DNA of 64,000 nucleotides from Xiphias gladius (GCF_016859285.1 NC_053402.1:22453056-22517055), one strand, 5' to 3'; positions 22,773-35,365 are shown, numbered from the stretch's first letter. Translations and numbers: made by a program. Notes: generated by a model not told the origin, from the letters alone.

Positions 22773-24149
22773 CTGAGGTCAGAGTGAAAAAGACAACACT
22801 TCTGTGACCGAACAGAAGAACCGAAAGCATTTCCAGACATCAAGATAACCTTAAACTGTCCGGGATGGACCTATCTCGCACATGCACAGGGTCTCAGGCA
22901 ATGAACAGCACTGATCTCTCCAGCAATGCCCTAAAACAAAAAGGCACTGATCAGCTTGCGCAGTGGGCTAGTCATCACTGACCCGTGAACATCAATCAAC
23001 AAGCTTTTAAATCTCCACAGGAGAGTTCAGCTTTTGGAAATCGGATTTGGGGCTGCAATCTTTTTCACTTAGCTGTTAATTACCTTTTACTGATTATTGT
23101 AGCCTGGAATATATCGGCAAATTAGAGCTTCAACAATTAGTCGAGCTACAGAAAATTAATCGCCAACTATTTCGATAATCGAATCACCCTTTTCAAGCCC
23201 AAAAGCCAAACATTGGCTGGTCCCAGCATCTCAGGTGGGAGGATTAGATGCTATTTTTTTTGTTGTACATGATAGTAGACTGAATATCTTGAGTTTTGAA
23301 CTGTTGGTTGGACAAATAAGAAAAAGCCGTTTAAGGAAAGGTCTACATGTGTAATTGTACATTAATATAAAACAGAGAAAGGCAGAAAAGCCTGGCATCT
23401 GACAGACCGGAAAGCGAAAAATGTTGGGTTTTTTAATTCATTTTTTAAAAATCCAAATAAACAATTAACACTTGAACCTTCTCATCAGAATTGTTGTTGA
23501 CTGACAAACCAGTGAATCAACCAATCATCTAAGCACTGGCTCGCATCGCTTTCTACCACTACCGGTATCACTCGGTGCAGTGAGTCTCCTCCTGTGTCGG
23601 GAGGGGGGACAAGCAGCTCAACTGCATTTTCGTATCCCGTCTGACAAACGTCGGACTGTTCTCATTTCTCAAGGTTCGTGCGTCTCTGTCCGTCCTCAGC
23701 CACGGTGACCAACAGCAGAAATTGTTGGCAAAATGAAAAGACTTAGTAAAAACTGAAACTTCGTGGATTGGGGACAGATTCCCAGTTGTTTTAATTCTTG
23801 TTTATGACCTTAAAAAAAAAAAGAAGAAAAAAAAGAAACCCTCCCGTTAGAGGAGACGCCACTCCTTCACGATCACACTGAATTTATTCAGGTGACGCCT
23901 TTCAAACAGTAGACACTGAGTATGTGAGTCTTTCATGGAGCTCGGAAGAGAAATTATTGTATTTGTGCATCTTGGTCGGCGTCATGGCTAACGTCAGCAT
24001 CAAAAGACCCTCGACTGGGGCACAAAAACGACGAACTGCGCTCATTAGATCATGTCAAGGAGGGAGAACTGAGACGTTTTCTGGATCAGCCTCTGGGTTA
24101 CGGATTTTTTTTTTTTTTCCAATTTTTCACTTGTCTTTTTCTGTTTTTT
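22773..24149 (-). other. Putative eif3d 5' UTR intron
   Basis: Lies between the acceptor at 22773 and the candidate donor at 24345. It contains the dispersed repeat at 23126-23345 and purine-rich DNA near 23810-23845. Confidence 0.35.
23126..23345 (-). mobile_element. Copy 1 of ATTAATCG-rich dispersed repeat
   Basis: It carries family landmarks: caattagtcgagctac, attaatcgccaactattt, aagccaaacattggctgg and gaatatcttgagttttg. At least six more copies follow in the window (40075, 44405, 49285, 50695, 53568, 55895). Confidence 0.6.
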
Positions 24150-24480
24150 CCAGGTGTCGCTCGGTTTAGCTAACGGTGGCTACAGCTAACGCTAGTCATC
24201 CTGCCAGGTGGCCGCCCTAGCATGGCTAAGCTAACTGAGCGGCGTGCTGCTAACAACGTCCCGGGACTCTGAGGTTTGGCTCCGCACACACGACCGAAAA
24301 CGGCAGCTTTTTATACGTCCGTGCGTGTCCTACCGTAGTCTCACCGTGAATGCTAGGACACCGTGCCGAGCTGTTTAATCCCGCCGGTCCCCACAGAGTA
24401 CGAAGCCTCGACTCAGCGCCGGAGTCAAAGGAAGTGGACGGTTGCCGTAAAGCAAGAGGAATGTGGGTCCTGCCGTATTA
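24150..24480 (-). promoter_or_regulatory. Likely eif3d promoter and noncoding first exon
   Basis: This segment is richer in CpG than its surroundings. On the minus strand a splice donor (CACG/GTGAGAC, exon end 24345) faces the 5' UTR acceptor at 22772/22773, just before the eif3d ATG. The candidate first exon would lie within about 24345-24480, and an ETS-like CACTTCC is visible there. The transcription start is not determined. The placement is inferred from base composition and splice-site pairing. Confidence 0.45.
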
Positions 24481-24549
24481 CAAGTGTAGCTGCCGCAATG
24501 TTAAAGGTACAGTTCATCAATGGTTGTATTAAAAGAGATAGTATGTTGT

Positions 24550-24583
<34 letters not shown>

Positions 24584-24690
24584 TAGTATTATAATATAAT
24601 AATAATAATAATATAGTATTATAATATAATAATGATATAGTATTATAATATATATATATGATTATTATTCATAATGATGATAATAATAAA
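24550..24690. repeat. (ATA)n microsatellite and AT-rich tract
   Basis: About 11 ATA trinucleotides (24550-24582), then a degenerate tandem of atagtattataatataat. Confidence 0.85.
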
Positions 24691-26040
24691 AATAATAATG
24701 TGCTATTTTGACAACTATAAATAGACTCTCCCGTTAATATACTTTGTGTTCTTTGTTCATGGTTTTGGATTTACATGATCAACAATCACTTATGAATTGA
24801 AAATAATTCACCACATGTTGAGCTTCGGTCTAATAAACGGTACTTTTACTATTTTTTTTTAATATATATTTTTTGGATTTCAAGTAATCGAGCTTCAGAC
24901 TAAAACCGAGTAATTGGCCATTAGAAATTGTTTAAGTTATGTGGTGCAAGATCTCATGTGGTTGGTCGTTGGTGGTGAATAGTTGAATACTAACGTAACT
25001 CACAGCACAGACAGTAAACTAGCTGATTGACAATTCTGTCAGAATCTTGAAAACAAGTGAAAAAAGTAAACTTTTATTCTTTCAAATAAAGATTAAAACT
25101 TAACCAGAGATGAGTATTTAAATAAAGTTAACAAACAAAAAGGAAAAATGTTGCTGAAGTTTTAGAAAAAAGAACTAAGACAAAGAACAAAAAAGTTAGA
25201 TTGTTAGTACAGCATGGTGCATCACCCAAAGAACCTCACATTTGTAAGCCGTATGTTGAACCTGGATCTAAATAATGTTTTTAGAAAAGCAAACCAAAAA
25301 AGGCTGATGTTGTCACGAGCATATACATGAACATGCTTTTTATTTTTCACAGTTTGAAGTGGAGGCATCAGCTCGGGAGCAGAAGCAGTGGGGACTACTC
25401 ACGGTGACCACCAGATGGCAGGACCACACACATATTGTCCAAGGTGAATGGAGGTAAGAGCCCAGAGAGACAGGCCGAGGACTGATCAACAAACCTTTAC
25501 AACTTTTCCCCTCGTTTTTCACTCGTCTGCAAGCGGAGATTGCCGGCGAGTGTGTGTGTTAGGGTGTGACCCCCCTAATTTAACCTGATAAACATGGCAT
25601 GCAAAATGCTCTGCTGGACTGTGCAGCCTTTCGATGAATAAGTGCTTCCTGAGTCTACCTTAAATGCATTTGGTGTCTGCATCCTCTCTTTTCTTTTCCT
25701 TCTACTTATTTTACACAGAACATATCAAGTCACAAAAAAAAAAAAACCCACACAATTCAAGCTCCGTTCATTATCAGTGCGTTATAATTTGCCTTTTGAA
25801 TACTGTGTTAAACAGATCATTAAACAATGTACATACATTACTCATACACAGACTCACAGTGCTGTCAAAAGAGCTTTAGAAGTGTAAATCAGACACACAT
25901 CCACTCCGTGTGTGTGTGTGTGTGTGTTTGCGTGTGTGTGTGTGTGTGTGATCCTGTACTTTTCCAGACAGATCAGCAACTCGTTTGAGCTCGATCGGGA
26001 CAAACACACCGATCCTCTCTGCTGCCCCTCATCAGGCCAT
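24691..26040. other. Intergenic DNA, no gene seen
   Basis: Contains the CTCF-like motif at 25408 and a GT microsatellite at 25907-25951. No coding signal. Confidence 0.4.
25408..25421 (+). promoter_or_regulatory. Candidate CTCF binding site
   Basis: CCACCAGATGGCAG fits the CTCF core consensus CCASYAGRKGGCAS at every position. It lies about 1 kb beyond the presumed eif3d promoter, between eif3d and sstr3. Binding is not shown. Confidence 0.45.
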
Positions 26041-26500
26041 GAGTGTGTTTTCTAAACTAATCCCTGGATCCAATTAAGGTGTTATTCATGCACTGCAAGG
26101 GTCGGGGAATCTGATTAATACACATAAATGTGGCTGCCTGTATGACGGATGTTGATTACACGTAGAGGAAACCGGCGACCGTGTTTTAATGCTGTGGCCT
26201 TGAATCCCAAGGGGAATACACCACCTTAGCACATCTGGTCTTTTTCGGCGTCTGCGTTGACACCTCGTGAGCGATAACGAACCTTTAATCCTAACTTTGT
26301 ATAACAGCCGTGAGCTCTGCGACGTATTCTGCCATTTCACGTGTTTTCTGTGTTGCATCATCACATGGCAGCCGGGCTGTGAGTCATATCAAACATGCCC
26401 GCTGTCGTCCCTCAGCGCTGACAACAGATGGTAAACACAGCGTCTGCATTAGTCATATTCATTAGGCATCTTAATGGGGATAAGACTGTGACTTCTGTCG
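26041..26500. promoter_or_regulatory. Candidate conserved noncoding element
   Basis: Non-repetitive DNA rich in ATTA/TAAT and similar motifs (ccaattaaggtgttattcat, tgattaatacacataaatg, gtcatattcattaggcatct), a texture typical of vertebrate developmental enhancers. Conservation cannot be tested here. Confidence 0.2.
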
Positions 26501-26637
26501 ACTGGACCGAATGTGGGTTACATCCTCGCACTGAGTAAAATAGTAGCAAGATTAATCCGGTACAACTCTGTTATACTTTTACTTACTATTACTCGTGTAT
26601 TTTCATCTTGTGAGACGCCATGTTGGTAACGTGGCTC

Positions 26638-27080
26638 TATGGATGGCAGTGACGCTTGGTCAGTGGTTCCACCGCTTTGGCCCAGACTGAAATATCGCAA
26701 CAACTGTCGGATCGATTGCCATGAAATTTTGAGCAGGCGTTCATGGTCCCCAGAGGATGAGTCCCACGGACTTGGGCGATCCTCTGACTTCTCCTCAAGC
26801 GCCGCCATGAGGTCTACATTTGTGGTTTTGAGTGAAATGTCTCATTGGACTTATTGCTATTAAATTTCCTGCGGACATTCATGTCCCTGTCAGGATGAAT
26901 TGTAATGGCTTTGGTGATCCTCCTACTTTTCATGCAGCGCCACCATCAGGTCAAAGATTTCTCCGAAATTTTTTTTGTCCAATACTTCACTTTGTGACCA
27001 AATATCGGTTTTGCAAAACTAATGACACCCCCATCAGCTTCAGCTGTACTTTGTGTTTAGTGCAGGACTGACAGCACCTG
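26638..27080 (+). mobile_element. Common teleost dispersed repeat (ATTGCCATGAAATTTTG type)
   Basis: It carries two tandem-like modules with gattgccatgaaattttga, gttcatggtccccagaggat, gcgccaccatcaggtca and tgtactttgtgtttagtgc, sequences common in fish introns. Non-coding; class undetermined. Confidence 0.6.
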
Positions 27081-28430
27081 GGAAGGTTTAATTGATAACT
27101 AGGCTAACAAATGTAAACAGATAAAAATAAAAAAAAAAACAGATGAGGCATAGCACTTTCAGTAACAAAACTAGAGTCTCGAACTAACCGAACACTTTGG
27201 ACGAGGATGAGAATTCCCGAAGCTCGTTAAGGATGGTTTAGACCTGTCAGCTACAGCAATTTTTGAGTCTGTCCCCTTAAAACACAATACTTTCTTCACA
27301 TTAGGACCCGTAGAGTCACGATTCAGTCAGATTTGAACCCACAAACACAATACACATATTTTTAGATTGACTGTGACTTACACTTCCTGAGGGCAACACT
27401 ATCCAATGTCCATTGTGTATAAATGACCACAAATCTGCTTAGAAATCATAGAAAGTAAAGGCATTCCATACAACTCCAGAACTTGCCTGAGAATCATCAC
27501 ATTTTTAAGTTTTCTTCAGTATCAAAGTAATTAAATGATACTTGACCGTACATCCAGGAGTACATTGCAAACAGGAGACACTAACAGCTAATTCGGCATA
27601 CTTTTAATGGTGCCAATCTGCCATAATAAAAACAAATATAGGCAAGAATTAGTCCATGGCAACATTATAGCTACGTTCTGTTTACATCACCCAAAGCCCC
27701 CAAATTAGGGGAAATACACTTCTAACACTTTCCAACACAAGATTTTCCCCAAAATAGCAGTAGAACAATACAAGGAGCTGAAAACCCTCGTCCTAAAATA
27801 ACCTGTTGATCTTTGATGATGTGCCAGGTCTGAGCCTTCCATGGCGACCAGTATATGTACTGTTCTGTTCATGTTTTACACTTTCAAAGTGCTGTTAAAA
27901 ACCCATCAATGATTTATTCATTTAATATGAATCGTTATTTATGTACTGTATGTGTTCCGCTCTACTTTTCATAGGGCTTTTGTGTTTCTTTAACACATGC
28001 ATCTGAGAGTTAATCAGAAATCAGTAGAAAATTGCTGACACCTGCGTTCAATCAGGGAGCTCCAGCCCCAACTCTGTTACCTTCATTAATACCCGGAGAC
28101 GGGGGGGGGTTGCAGCTGTATACTAGAGATCTGAGTTACTCAAGACGTGGAAGACGTGTCATTGTACAGAGCCTAAAACCATTTTGTCTACTTTCTTTAT
28201 GCTTACAGATGTTTGATACGGTGAAAACTTTGTTGCAGCAGTTCTGTAGCATGATTAGTCCTTGATGGTCAAAGTATTTCAACTACGCCAGATACTTGTC
28301 AAATGATGCATTTGATAAACCCGAAAGAAATAATTAAACATGTTTGGAAAGACACATTTGATCGCTTTCTTTCAGAGAGACTGATAAAACTCTCATGTCA
28401 TCGTGGTAGACATGAAGCTACAGGCAGCTC
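27081..28430. other. No gene seen
   Basis: A/T-rich intergenic DNA with a poly-G run near 28100. No coding signal. Confidence 0.4.
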
Positions 28431-28499
28431 CGCCGACACGTCAGACCTCTCTCGTTTAATCAACACAAAAAACGCGACATAATGATGACACGTTGCGGT

Positions 28500-28700
28500 T
28501 TTGTGTGGATTTAAGGAACAAGATATAAATATATTAGTGAGCTTTGGAGGTGCTGGAGTGCTGGCAGGCTAGCTGTTTCCCCCTGTTTCCAGTCTTTATG
28601 CTAAGCTAAGCTAACTGGCTGCTGGCTTTAGCTTAATATTTACCATTACCGATGGCAAGAAAGCGAATGAGTGTATTTCCCAAAACGTACAAACTTTTCC
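28500..28700 (+). mobile_element. GCTAAGCTAAGCTAACTGGC-type dispersed repeat
   Basis: tattagtgagctttggaggt, cagtctttatgctaagctaa and gcgaatgagtgtatttccc mark a common fish repeat. A minus copy is at 37200-37345 and partial plus copies are at 51395-51450 and 48745-48840. Confidence 0.6.
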
Positions 28701-29700
28701 TCTATGACATTTGTATTTGTAGATTGCTTACCTACAGTACTGAAGACAAGACAAAAGTCCAACGTTTCACGGAAATATATCTTTTATTTCTTCATACTTC
28801 TGTCATACCTTAATACATTCAATGACAGGTTTGCCATTATTGAAACTGCAGCAGCACTAAATGAAACAAAAAACAAACAAAAATAAAAAAAACAAACAAC
28901 AACAATCCAGTGTGTGTAATATACAAAATCTACACCGACCAACAACAAGTGGAATTATGTCGCAGATTTTCCCATGATGCTTTGAATTTTTTCCCAAACC
29001 ATTTTTTCGTGAAAATGGGTGTGAAACATGACAGTTTTACAGTGCACTCTCTGCTGCAGACACTTCGATGAGGGTTTACGTCCCATCCGGAAACTGTTCC
29101 TGCGCCTAAATCAACAGCAACACTTCAGCCGAAGTGAAGGATTTTTTTGTTTGTGTATACTCCCACTCAATTAGCATTACCACCGGGATCATTTTTCAGC
29201 TCTTCATGCTTCCCATCCCGATTACACCATGGAAATACGCGTGCATTATTCTCCAGGCATGGTCATTTTGGGTCTGTCGAAAGTGCAACAGAATAAGCAG
29301 CTTTCGGCTGAGATATTAAAACCGACCCGAAGGGGAAGCGTTAACGTTTATTAGGATCATGTGTGGACCTTGTTGTGTTAATCCTCTTGAGCTGATGACA
29401 GTGTTTGCTCTGGGTTTCCATAGCTGCTCCTGCCAAAAAAAAAAGAAAGAAAAGGGAATAATAGGCTATTAGAGCTAACTTGAGCCTCGTCCGCATTGTA
29501 TGTGGGTGGGAGCCCGTAGGCAGAGAATCACCGTGAGTCATAGCGATGCCACCAACAGACCCCTCAGCTGACTATCACCTCTCCGCGTACAGTAAGCACA
29601 GGTGCGTTATCACTGCGGGGAGCCGGGGCTCACGCAGGCAGCCCAGACCGACAATATTTATAGCCAAACACACACACGAACAAGCTAGTAAACAGAGAGG
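28701..29700. other. No gene seen
   Basis: Intergenic DNA with A-rich runs (28861-28905). No coding signal. Confidence 0.4.
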
Positions 29701-29719
29701 CAAACGCACATGCAGCCCT

Positions 29720-29835
29720 TCCCAGCTCCACTCGCCCTGAACAAATCATTGCTCTCATCAGGCTGCAGGCCCCAGGGGCCTGGCAAAGAAAGTATCAGCC
29801 AGGCAAATTCCCTTTTAATGTCCCTTTAATGACGG
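29720..29835. promoter_or_regulatory. Candidate conserved noncoding element with AP-2-like palindrome
   Basis: A compact non-repetitive stretch contains the palindrome CAGGCCCCAGGGGCCTG (29764-29780), which matches the AP-2 pattern GCCNNNGGC, then cccttttaatgtccctttaa. Function is inferred only. Confidence 0.2.
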
Positions 29836-32800
29836 TTTTATGCTCCTCGGTGGATCTCTGCGGAAGGGTTCGTGTGGGCGTGCGGGCTGAAGACCAGCCG
29901 AGAGCAGCAGCACAGCAATACCCAGCATGGGCACCGTTTCTCTGTATTTACAGCCAGCTAAACGACAACAAAGCGTGTGGTGCGTTGGCGCTCGTGAATG
30001 AACGGCAGGAAGGTGAGTTTTTGGTGAATGGCGGAGGGTTGTCCCAACATTTACCTGTACATTTATCTCAAAGGTGCTCATCTGTGGTGGGAAAGCGCCT
30101 TTACCCAAGTACCGCACCGAAGCTATCGACGCCAAAGGTCGGGGGGAAGCCCATTATCCGTATCCAATGATATTTTGATCAGTGGCCCCTGTAGCCGGAC
30201 GTCGTACGTCTACTGGGACCTCTGACAAACAAGGTCAACCTCGAGTGTACCTTTTTTAAGCTGCCTTTAAATCCTGCATCAACACAAGCAAAGAGCAGAG
30301 TGGACTGAGCTGGCCTTATGGAGCGCTAGCAGTTAAAAAAAAACCTCATTCAAAATCCCAGGGAGACGTTTACAACAGCTAAAACTGCAGCCTCAGAACC
30401 GGGCCTTTCTCAACAGCAGATCATGTAGCCCGCTTCAACAAACAACATTTCCCATAAGCCCAAGACGTTTGTGGGCTAATGCCACGCTCATATCATGTGG
30501 GAGGGAAGGTAGTGATGGGAAAGATTTCCCACGGTCGCGGCGTTGCGGGAGTTCAGGACGTCGAAAAGCTCAAGATGGCGGCTGCCAGTCGTCCTGTGCA
30601 TGTGCCCCTCCCTCGTTACTGGCGATTCCAGCTGTTTTTAACCAATCGACAGTAATGAAACAAAACGGAACGACACAAATGTTAAATACATGTCTTCAAA
30701 GAATGCCACGCCCCCTGGCAAGCGAACTGTTTGCAGAATAACTATTAATGGCAAAATATACAGGAGTGTAATTTCAACAAAGTAATATTGTTGAGTGAGT
30801 TGGACGTGTGAGGCTTAAAAATACTGTGCTTGTTCAGTATAGCACTATATCTATCAAATCTCATGTTCAAGGTTTAATTACCTTTTAACAACCGGCTTCG
30901 TCGCCGCTTATGTACTTTTTACATCTAGATTGATAGGAGCTTTCAGAAAGACTCAAATTTGCGAGTGGTAATTCCGATACGGATGTTGACGTGAACATGG
31001 CACAAGCGTCACGGCGGACAGAAGAGACGAATCCACGAGCAAGTCCAGGGGTCGCGGTTCGTTCAGACGTGTGTGTGGTAACAGGACAGAGAGGTATACA
31101 GGTCTTTAGACAGCAGTGGTGCCAACTGCCAACTAGGAAGCTGGAGAATGACTTTTAGAAGAGTGCGTTTTTGAGTTTTGGGGATTCGGACGAGCTCACA
31201 AGGGGTCGCTTTAACTTTGTTAAAATCCCGGAGGTTTCGGTGTCTTATAGCAGCTGCTGTAGTGGACGGCGATGCGTCTCAGAACATGACAAGTAAATCC
31301 CAGGAACACGCTTGAATTTTTCAGAAATGACCAATGAAAGATAAGCTAAGTGAGAGATCGCACTGAGTCACGGAGTAAATCTGCGGGGTCGTCCGGCGGC
31401 CATCCTCTCGAGAACTGGTGTTTCGCTGAGTTGCACCGGAGACACAGAGAAAGCTCGATGATGATACCAATAGTCACACAGTAAGAACTCCAGGGCGCAC
31501 GAGGGATGTCTAGATCATCTTCATTCACTAATAGTCGTACATACTTACAAATCTGTGATCTTAAGCTCGCCACTGGCTGTCTAGAGCCACCAGGATGTTT
31601 AAGAGCAAACACACACGTTGCTCACCGTGTGTCGAGCGAGCCAGCGCGAAACACGTCGTTCGCTCGCGGATTTGTACTTCCTGTCTGACTGTTAGTAAGT
31701 GGGGGCGATCGAGACTTTATTATTTTCCCACGCGATTCCCGCTCACATCCAACGTACGAAGACGTCGCGGAAGACAAACATGTAAAGGAGACACAGGGCT
31801 CGAGCGAATAGCTGATAAAAATGAAATCAGTTCAGATTTGGAAACTGATTTTTTTTTTTTTTTTTTGGCTTCTTAAAGCCAGGGACATGACAGGAAAAGC
31901 TTGACAAGCACTGCTGTATACTATTACCATTAATTTATAAAGAGCACTCCACCGATGTAGCTTTACACTCACTATGGACAGTTTTAAAAAAAAAGAAAGA
32001 AAGAAGGGGATCAAAGAGATATCGTCTTTTTTATCCCACGCGTTCTCCCTCCTCGTCAAAACCTGGGGACTACGCTACCCACGGTGCTACTCGACTGCCG
32101 GCAGTTCACTCAGTCATTCGGGTGCTTGACTTCATCCGTGAGTTCTGCTGTCAGCCGGTGCACGTGCACGTTTCTCGTGCGGAGCAGCCGCAGTCTCAAA
32201 CGCACGCTGAAAAAGGCGCAGCGGAGTCCTCGACGATGCACTGTACGTGTTATCGTTTCGGGGATATGTGTCAGTTTAGAGCCGTGTGACGATTAAAACA
32301 CACAGCGCTATATTTGCACACCACCACAAGGCCACTGTGATTAGAACACTGAGTGTAATTTATAGTCCGAGTTTGTTGTACATGATAACGCACATTCTTG
32401 AAATATTAAGTCACCCATGTGCAGTACGCCGCCCACAAGTGCGCTCTGATAACAAAATAGTAAATTATCAACTTTTAATATTTGTCAGTGTTGCGCAAGC
32501 TTCATGAAAGAATTTAGCTCAAGAGCCTCCAGAACTACATGTTCAATCAATGTTGTACTGATTAAAAACTATAATGATGTTTTCTTTTAGTGTACCATAA
32601 AGACAAAAAAAAAGAAAAAGAAAAAGAAAAAGCAATTGCTGCCATCCCACAGAAAGGTATTTCTTGATCCTATCCGGACGTGGAAGCATCAGGCAGCACT
32701 TGTCAGTTTAATTATCTAACGTCATAAAATGTGCAGTTAAACGAAAAATGTTTTTTTAAATTTGAGCTTCCGTCCAGAGTGCAACATTATCAGGCACAGC

Positions 32801-33004
32801 TTTAGGCTTTCACAGGAAACAGTGCATTTTCCAACCAGGACGTAAAAGAAAAAAACAACAACTCCTTCACAAAGTCACAATTTCAGCTACAACAAAGCTT
32901 AGATCAACAGCCCAAGGTCAGGGACTGAATGTGAGCTATATACAGTTAGTTAATATTCATATACAGTGTCTGTAAATAATCAGTGAGAATGTGTAGGCAT
33001 GCAA
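29836..33004. other. No gene seen
   Basis: Mixed intergenic DNA. Features noted are a YY1-like AAGATGGCGGC at about 30573, mild CpG enrichment at 31380-31780 and 32090-32290, and an (AAAAAG)n purine run at 32605-32632. Open frames here carry no recognisable domain. Confidence 0.35.
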
Positions 33005-33450
33005 CCCCCTCTTAGAAATGATGTTTCTATACTATTAATCTGCAACAGCAAATACAGTATGTTTTCAAGGAAACATATTGCTGCCCTGATTAGGTGTTTT
33101 TGAATCAACATAATGAGGAGACATTACTGAAAGTACCAGCAAAGTCGCAAAATGTTCCTACAATATCTGCCTGTAGCGACTGCATCGTGATTAACGGTTT
33201 TTATGGTCCTGTTTAGGCACTCACAGAACTTTAGGGGAAAGATCGTGGTTCTGGCTTAACGCAGGAAAAGTCAAACGCCACTTGAAGCGCAAGAAACGAC
33301 GCGTTCATTAACATTTAACCGAAACCGCCATCTTTCACCAACCTCCACCAAAGGGCTTTCGTTGCCTAAACCTAACCACACATGGGACTCGGTATGTGAA
33401 CCTGACATTTCCCTTGAAAGGGAACCGGCAAAACAAATGATACAAATACC
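33005..33450 (+). mobile_element. MITE family K, copy 1
   Basis: Its landmarks gtttctatac, ctgcaacagcaaata, ctcacagaactttaggg, cgccatctttcaccaacc and cctaaacctaaccacac align in order with the element at 59662-60162. Its right terminal repeat is not clear. Confidence 0.5.
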
Positions 33451-33695
33451 CATTATACAGTCAGCACACATTATAAACAGTCGTCCTTTCTGTGTGTTGG
33501 TAGAACTTTACCAACTCCTTTGAGTCCTTTGATCGAACAAAGCAATTCTTAACCCTGTCAGAGTTTTTTAATGTTCATTAATGGGATTTTTGCTCCATTA
33601 CAAACAGCTCTGTGTTGTGGAATAGACGCGGGCCGCCTGGTGTCGTAATACTGAGTTCACTTCAAGTAACATAAGCTTACAGTCAATATTTTATA
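33451..33695 (-). other. Probable start of sstr3 3' UTR
   Basis: Directly downstream of the sstr3 stop. The only poly(A)-like signal noticed nearby is ATTAAA (minus strand, about 33567-33572). Confidence 0.3.
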
Positions 33696-35153
33696 CTACA
33701 AATAACTTATCTCCAAGGAGGTGCTCTGTTCCAAGGTTTCCTCTGGCAGGGTTTTGATGCTCCCATTTTTGGCTCCGTTGAGAAGCAATGGGACCGTCAG
33801 CGTGGACCCATTGACTGGATGTTTCCCTTTCGCGTCCCCGGCTTTGTCCCTCTTGTCTGGGGACGACGGCTCCGTTGCTCCTGGAGTCGCTCCTTTCTCC
33901 AAGAACAGCGGCTGCGAGCTCTGCGGCTGGAGGCTGCTGTTTCCATTCTGGGCGATCCTGTAGATCTCAGTCATTTCTGAGACGTCTTCCTCGTCGTCAT
34001 CCTCCTCGTCCCTGATCGCCCGTCGCAGGCTCTCCCTGGGCATGAGCGCCCTCCTCCCTTCCTCCTGCTGCTGCTGGCGCTCCATGGGCTCGTGGTTCTC
34101 CACCTTCCTCGTGGAGCGGCAGAGCGCTTTCCGGAAACCTCGCTTGAAGTTGTCTGACAGGAAGCCGTAGACGATGGGGTTGGCGCAGCTGTTGGCGTAA
34201 CCGAGCACTACGACAAAATAGTAAAGGCCCTGGTACTCTGGGGGCAGGGACACCAGCAGGTTGATGATGTTGAGGGCGTAGAAAGGGAGCCAGCAGAAGA
34301 CAAACACGGCAACAACAATCACAACCATGCGCGTCACTTTCCGCTCCGATTTCCTGCGCTTGGTGGAGGTGGCGTGGACTTTTTTACCCGAGCTGCGGAT
34401 CTTGAAAACGATAAGCAGGTAACAGAGGCAGATGATGAGAAGAGGGCAGAAGAATCCAACAGTGGAGGTGTAGATGATGAAGGCCGCCCTCCAGATGTTA
34501 GCCGGCTGAGGCCAGGCGATGTTACAGGTGCCTCCCGCCTTCTGGATGTTGGCAAAGATGACCACGGGCAGAACGACAAGGAACGACAGCGCCCACACGG
34601 TGCCATTCACCATTTTGGCCACCTGAGGGCGCCGCCACTTTGAGGACCGAATGGGGTGAACCACGGCGAGGTAGCGGTCGATGCTCATCACGGTCAGGCA
34701 GAAGATGCTGGTGAACTGGTTGATGGAGTCGACGGTCATGACCAGGCGGCACATGAAGGAGCCAAAGGGCCACGACTGCAGGGTGTTCTGCACCGCCAGG
34801 AAAGGCAGGCTGAACATGAAGAGCTCGTCAGCGATGGCCAAGTTCAGGATGTAGATGTTGGTGACTGACTCTATCTTCGAGTAGTGCAGCACAATGTGAA
34901 TCACCAAAGTGTTTCCACCCAGGCCGATGATACAAACAATGAAGTATAGGAGCGGGATGAGGACCCCCGCCACGCTGGGACCTGAGGAGCCACCTTGGAT
35001 GGTGGAGTTGGTGGAGTTGGACAGCGTCTCATTCAGATCGCTGCCGTTGAACATTTGCAGAAACAGGGGGAGCCCAGGCGAGGGGCCGGCGAAGCTGCTG
35101 TTCTCCCACATCTCATCTGTCATCTCCATCCCGGGAATCGAGACGTCACCCAT
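33696..35153 (-). CDS. sstr3: Somatostatin receptor type 3 (GPCR)
   Basis: This is a Gi-coupled seven-helix plasma-membrane receptor for somatostatin peptides. The coding region lies in one exon, 485 residues from the ATG at 35153. The extracellular N-terminus has several N-glycosylation sequons (NSS, NGS, NET, NST, NST). Asp in TM2 (LAIADELF, about residue 109), the ligand-binding Asp in TM3 (TVDSINQF, about 142), DRYLAVVHP (about 159), CWLPFY in TM6 and the receptor signature [14 protein letters not shown] in TM7 are all present. The long acidic C-tail ([12 protein letters not shown]) and the ISYL C-terminus match the mammalian SSTR3 ending, favouring type 3 over types 2 and 5. The frame stays open upstream but only with GTG, so ATG 35153 is chosen. 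ATG codons at residues 9, 11 and 15 (Gly-Met-Glu has the better Kozak context) are alternatives. A 3' splice site lies at 35211/35210, so the 5' UTR is spliced. Confidence 0.95.
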   Translation of the reverse strand: MGDVSIPGMEMTDEMWENSSFAGPSPGLPLFLQMFNGSDLNETLSNSTNSTIQGGSSGPSVAGVLIPLLYFIVCIIGLGGNTLVIHIVLHYSKIESVTNIYILNLAIADELFMFSLPFLAVQNTLQSWPFGSFMCRLVMTVDSINQFTSIFCLTVMSIDRYLAVVHPIRSSKWRRPQVAKMVNGTVWALSFLVVLPVVIFANIQKAGGTCNIAWPQPANIWRAAFIIYTSTVGFFCPLLIICLCYLLIVFKIRSSGKKVHATSTKRRKSERKVTRMVVIVVAVFVFCWLPFYALNIINLLVSLPPEYQGLYYFVVVLGYANSCANPIVYGFLSDNFKRGFRKALCRSTRKVENHEPMERQQQQEEGRRALMPRESLRRAIRDEEDDDEEDVSEMTEIYRIAQNGNSSLQPQSSQPLFLEKGATPGATEPSSPDKRDKAGDAKGKHPVNGSTLTVPLLLNGAKNGSIKTLPEETLEQSTSLEISYL

Positions 35154-35190
35154 GGATGTGCTCTTCCTGTCGCGTCGTCCTTCTGCCGTC

Positions 35191-35205
35191 TCAGCTCCCA
35201 CCCAT
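35191..35205 (-). promoter_or_regulatory. Minimal upstream ORF in the sstr3 leader
   Basis: Right after the 5' UTR acceptor the leader reads ATG GGT GGG AGC TGA, a four-codon upstream ORF in a different frame from sstr3. It ends 37 bases before the sstr3 ATG. Such uORFs often lower translation of the main ORF; that role is inferred. Confidence 0.55.
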
Positions 35206-35312
35206 CTGTTCTGGTGGAAGAAAAAAGTCCGTTATCTAACTGAATAGCTGACATTTTCTGCATTTTTTTTTTCCACCTCTGAGGAGACACACACTAGCAC
35301 AAGGCAATGACT

Positions 35313-35365
35313 TTTAAAACATGTAGAACACGTAGAACATGTAGTACATGTAGAACGTGGGACAT
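35313..35365. repeat. Short tandem repeat around CATGTAGAAC
   Basis: About five imperfect copies of a 10-11-bp unit (aacatgtaga, acacgtagaa, catgtagtac, atgtagaacg). Confidence 0.6.

Noticed and set aside
30573..30583. YY1-like AAGATGGCGGC.
   Set aside because: A single short motif without a promoter context; not strong enough to list as a site.
35154..35201. Extension of sstr3 to a 501-residue protein.
   Set aside because: It would need a GTG start; the first in-frame ATG is at 35153.
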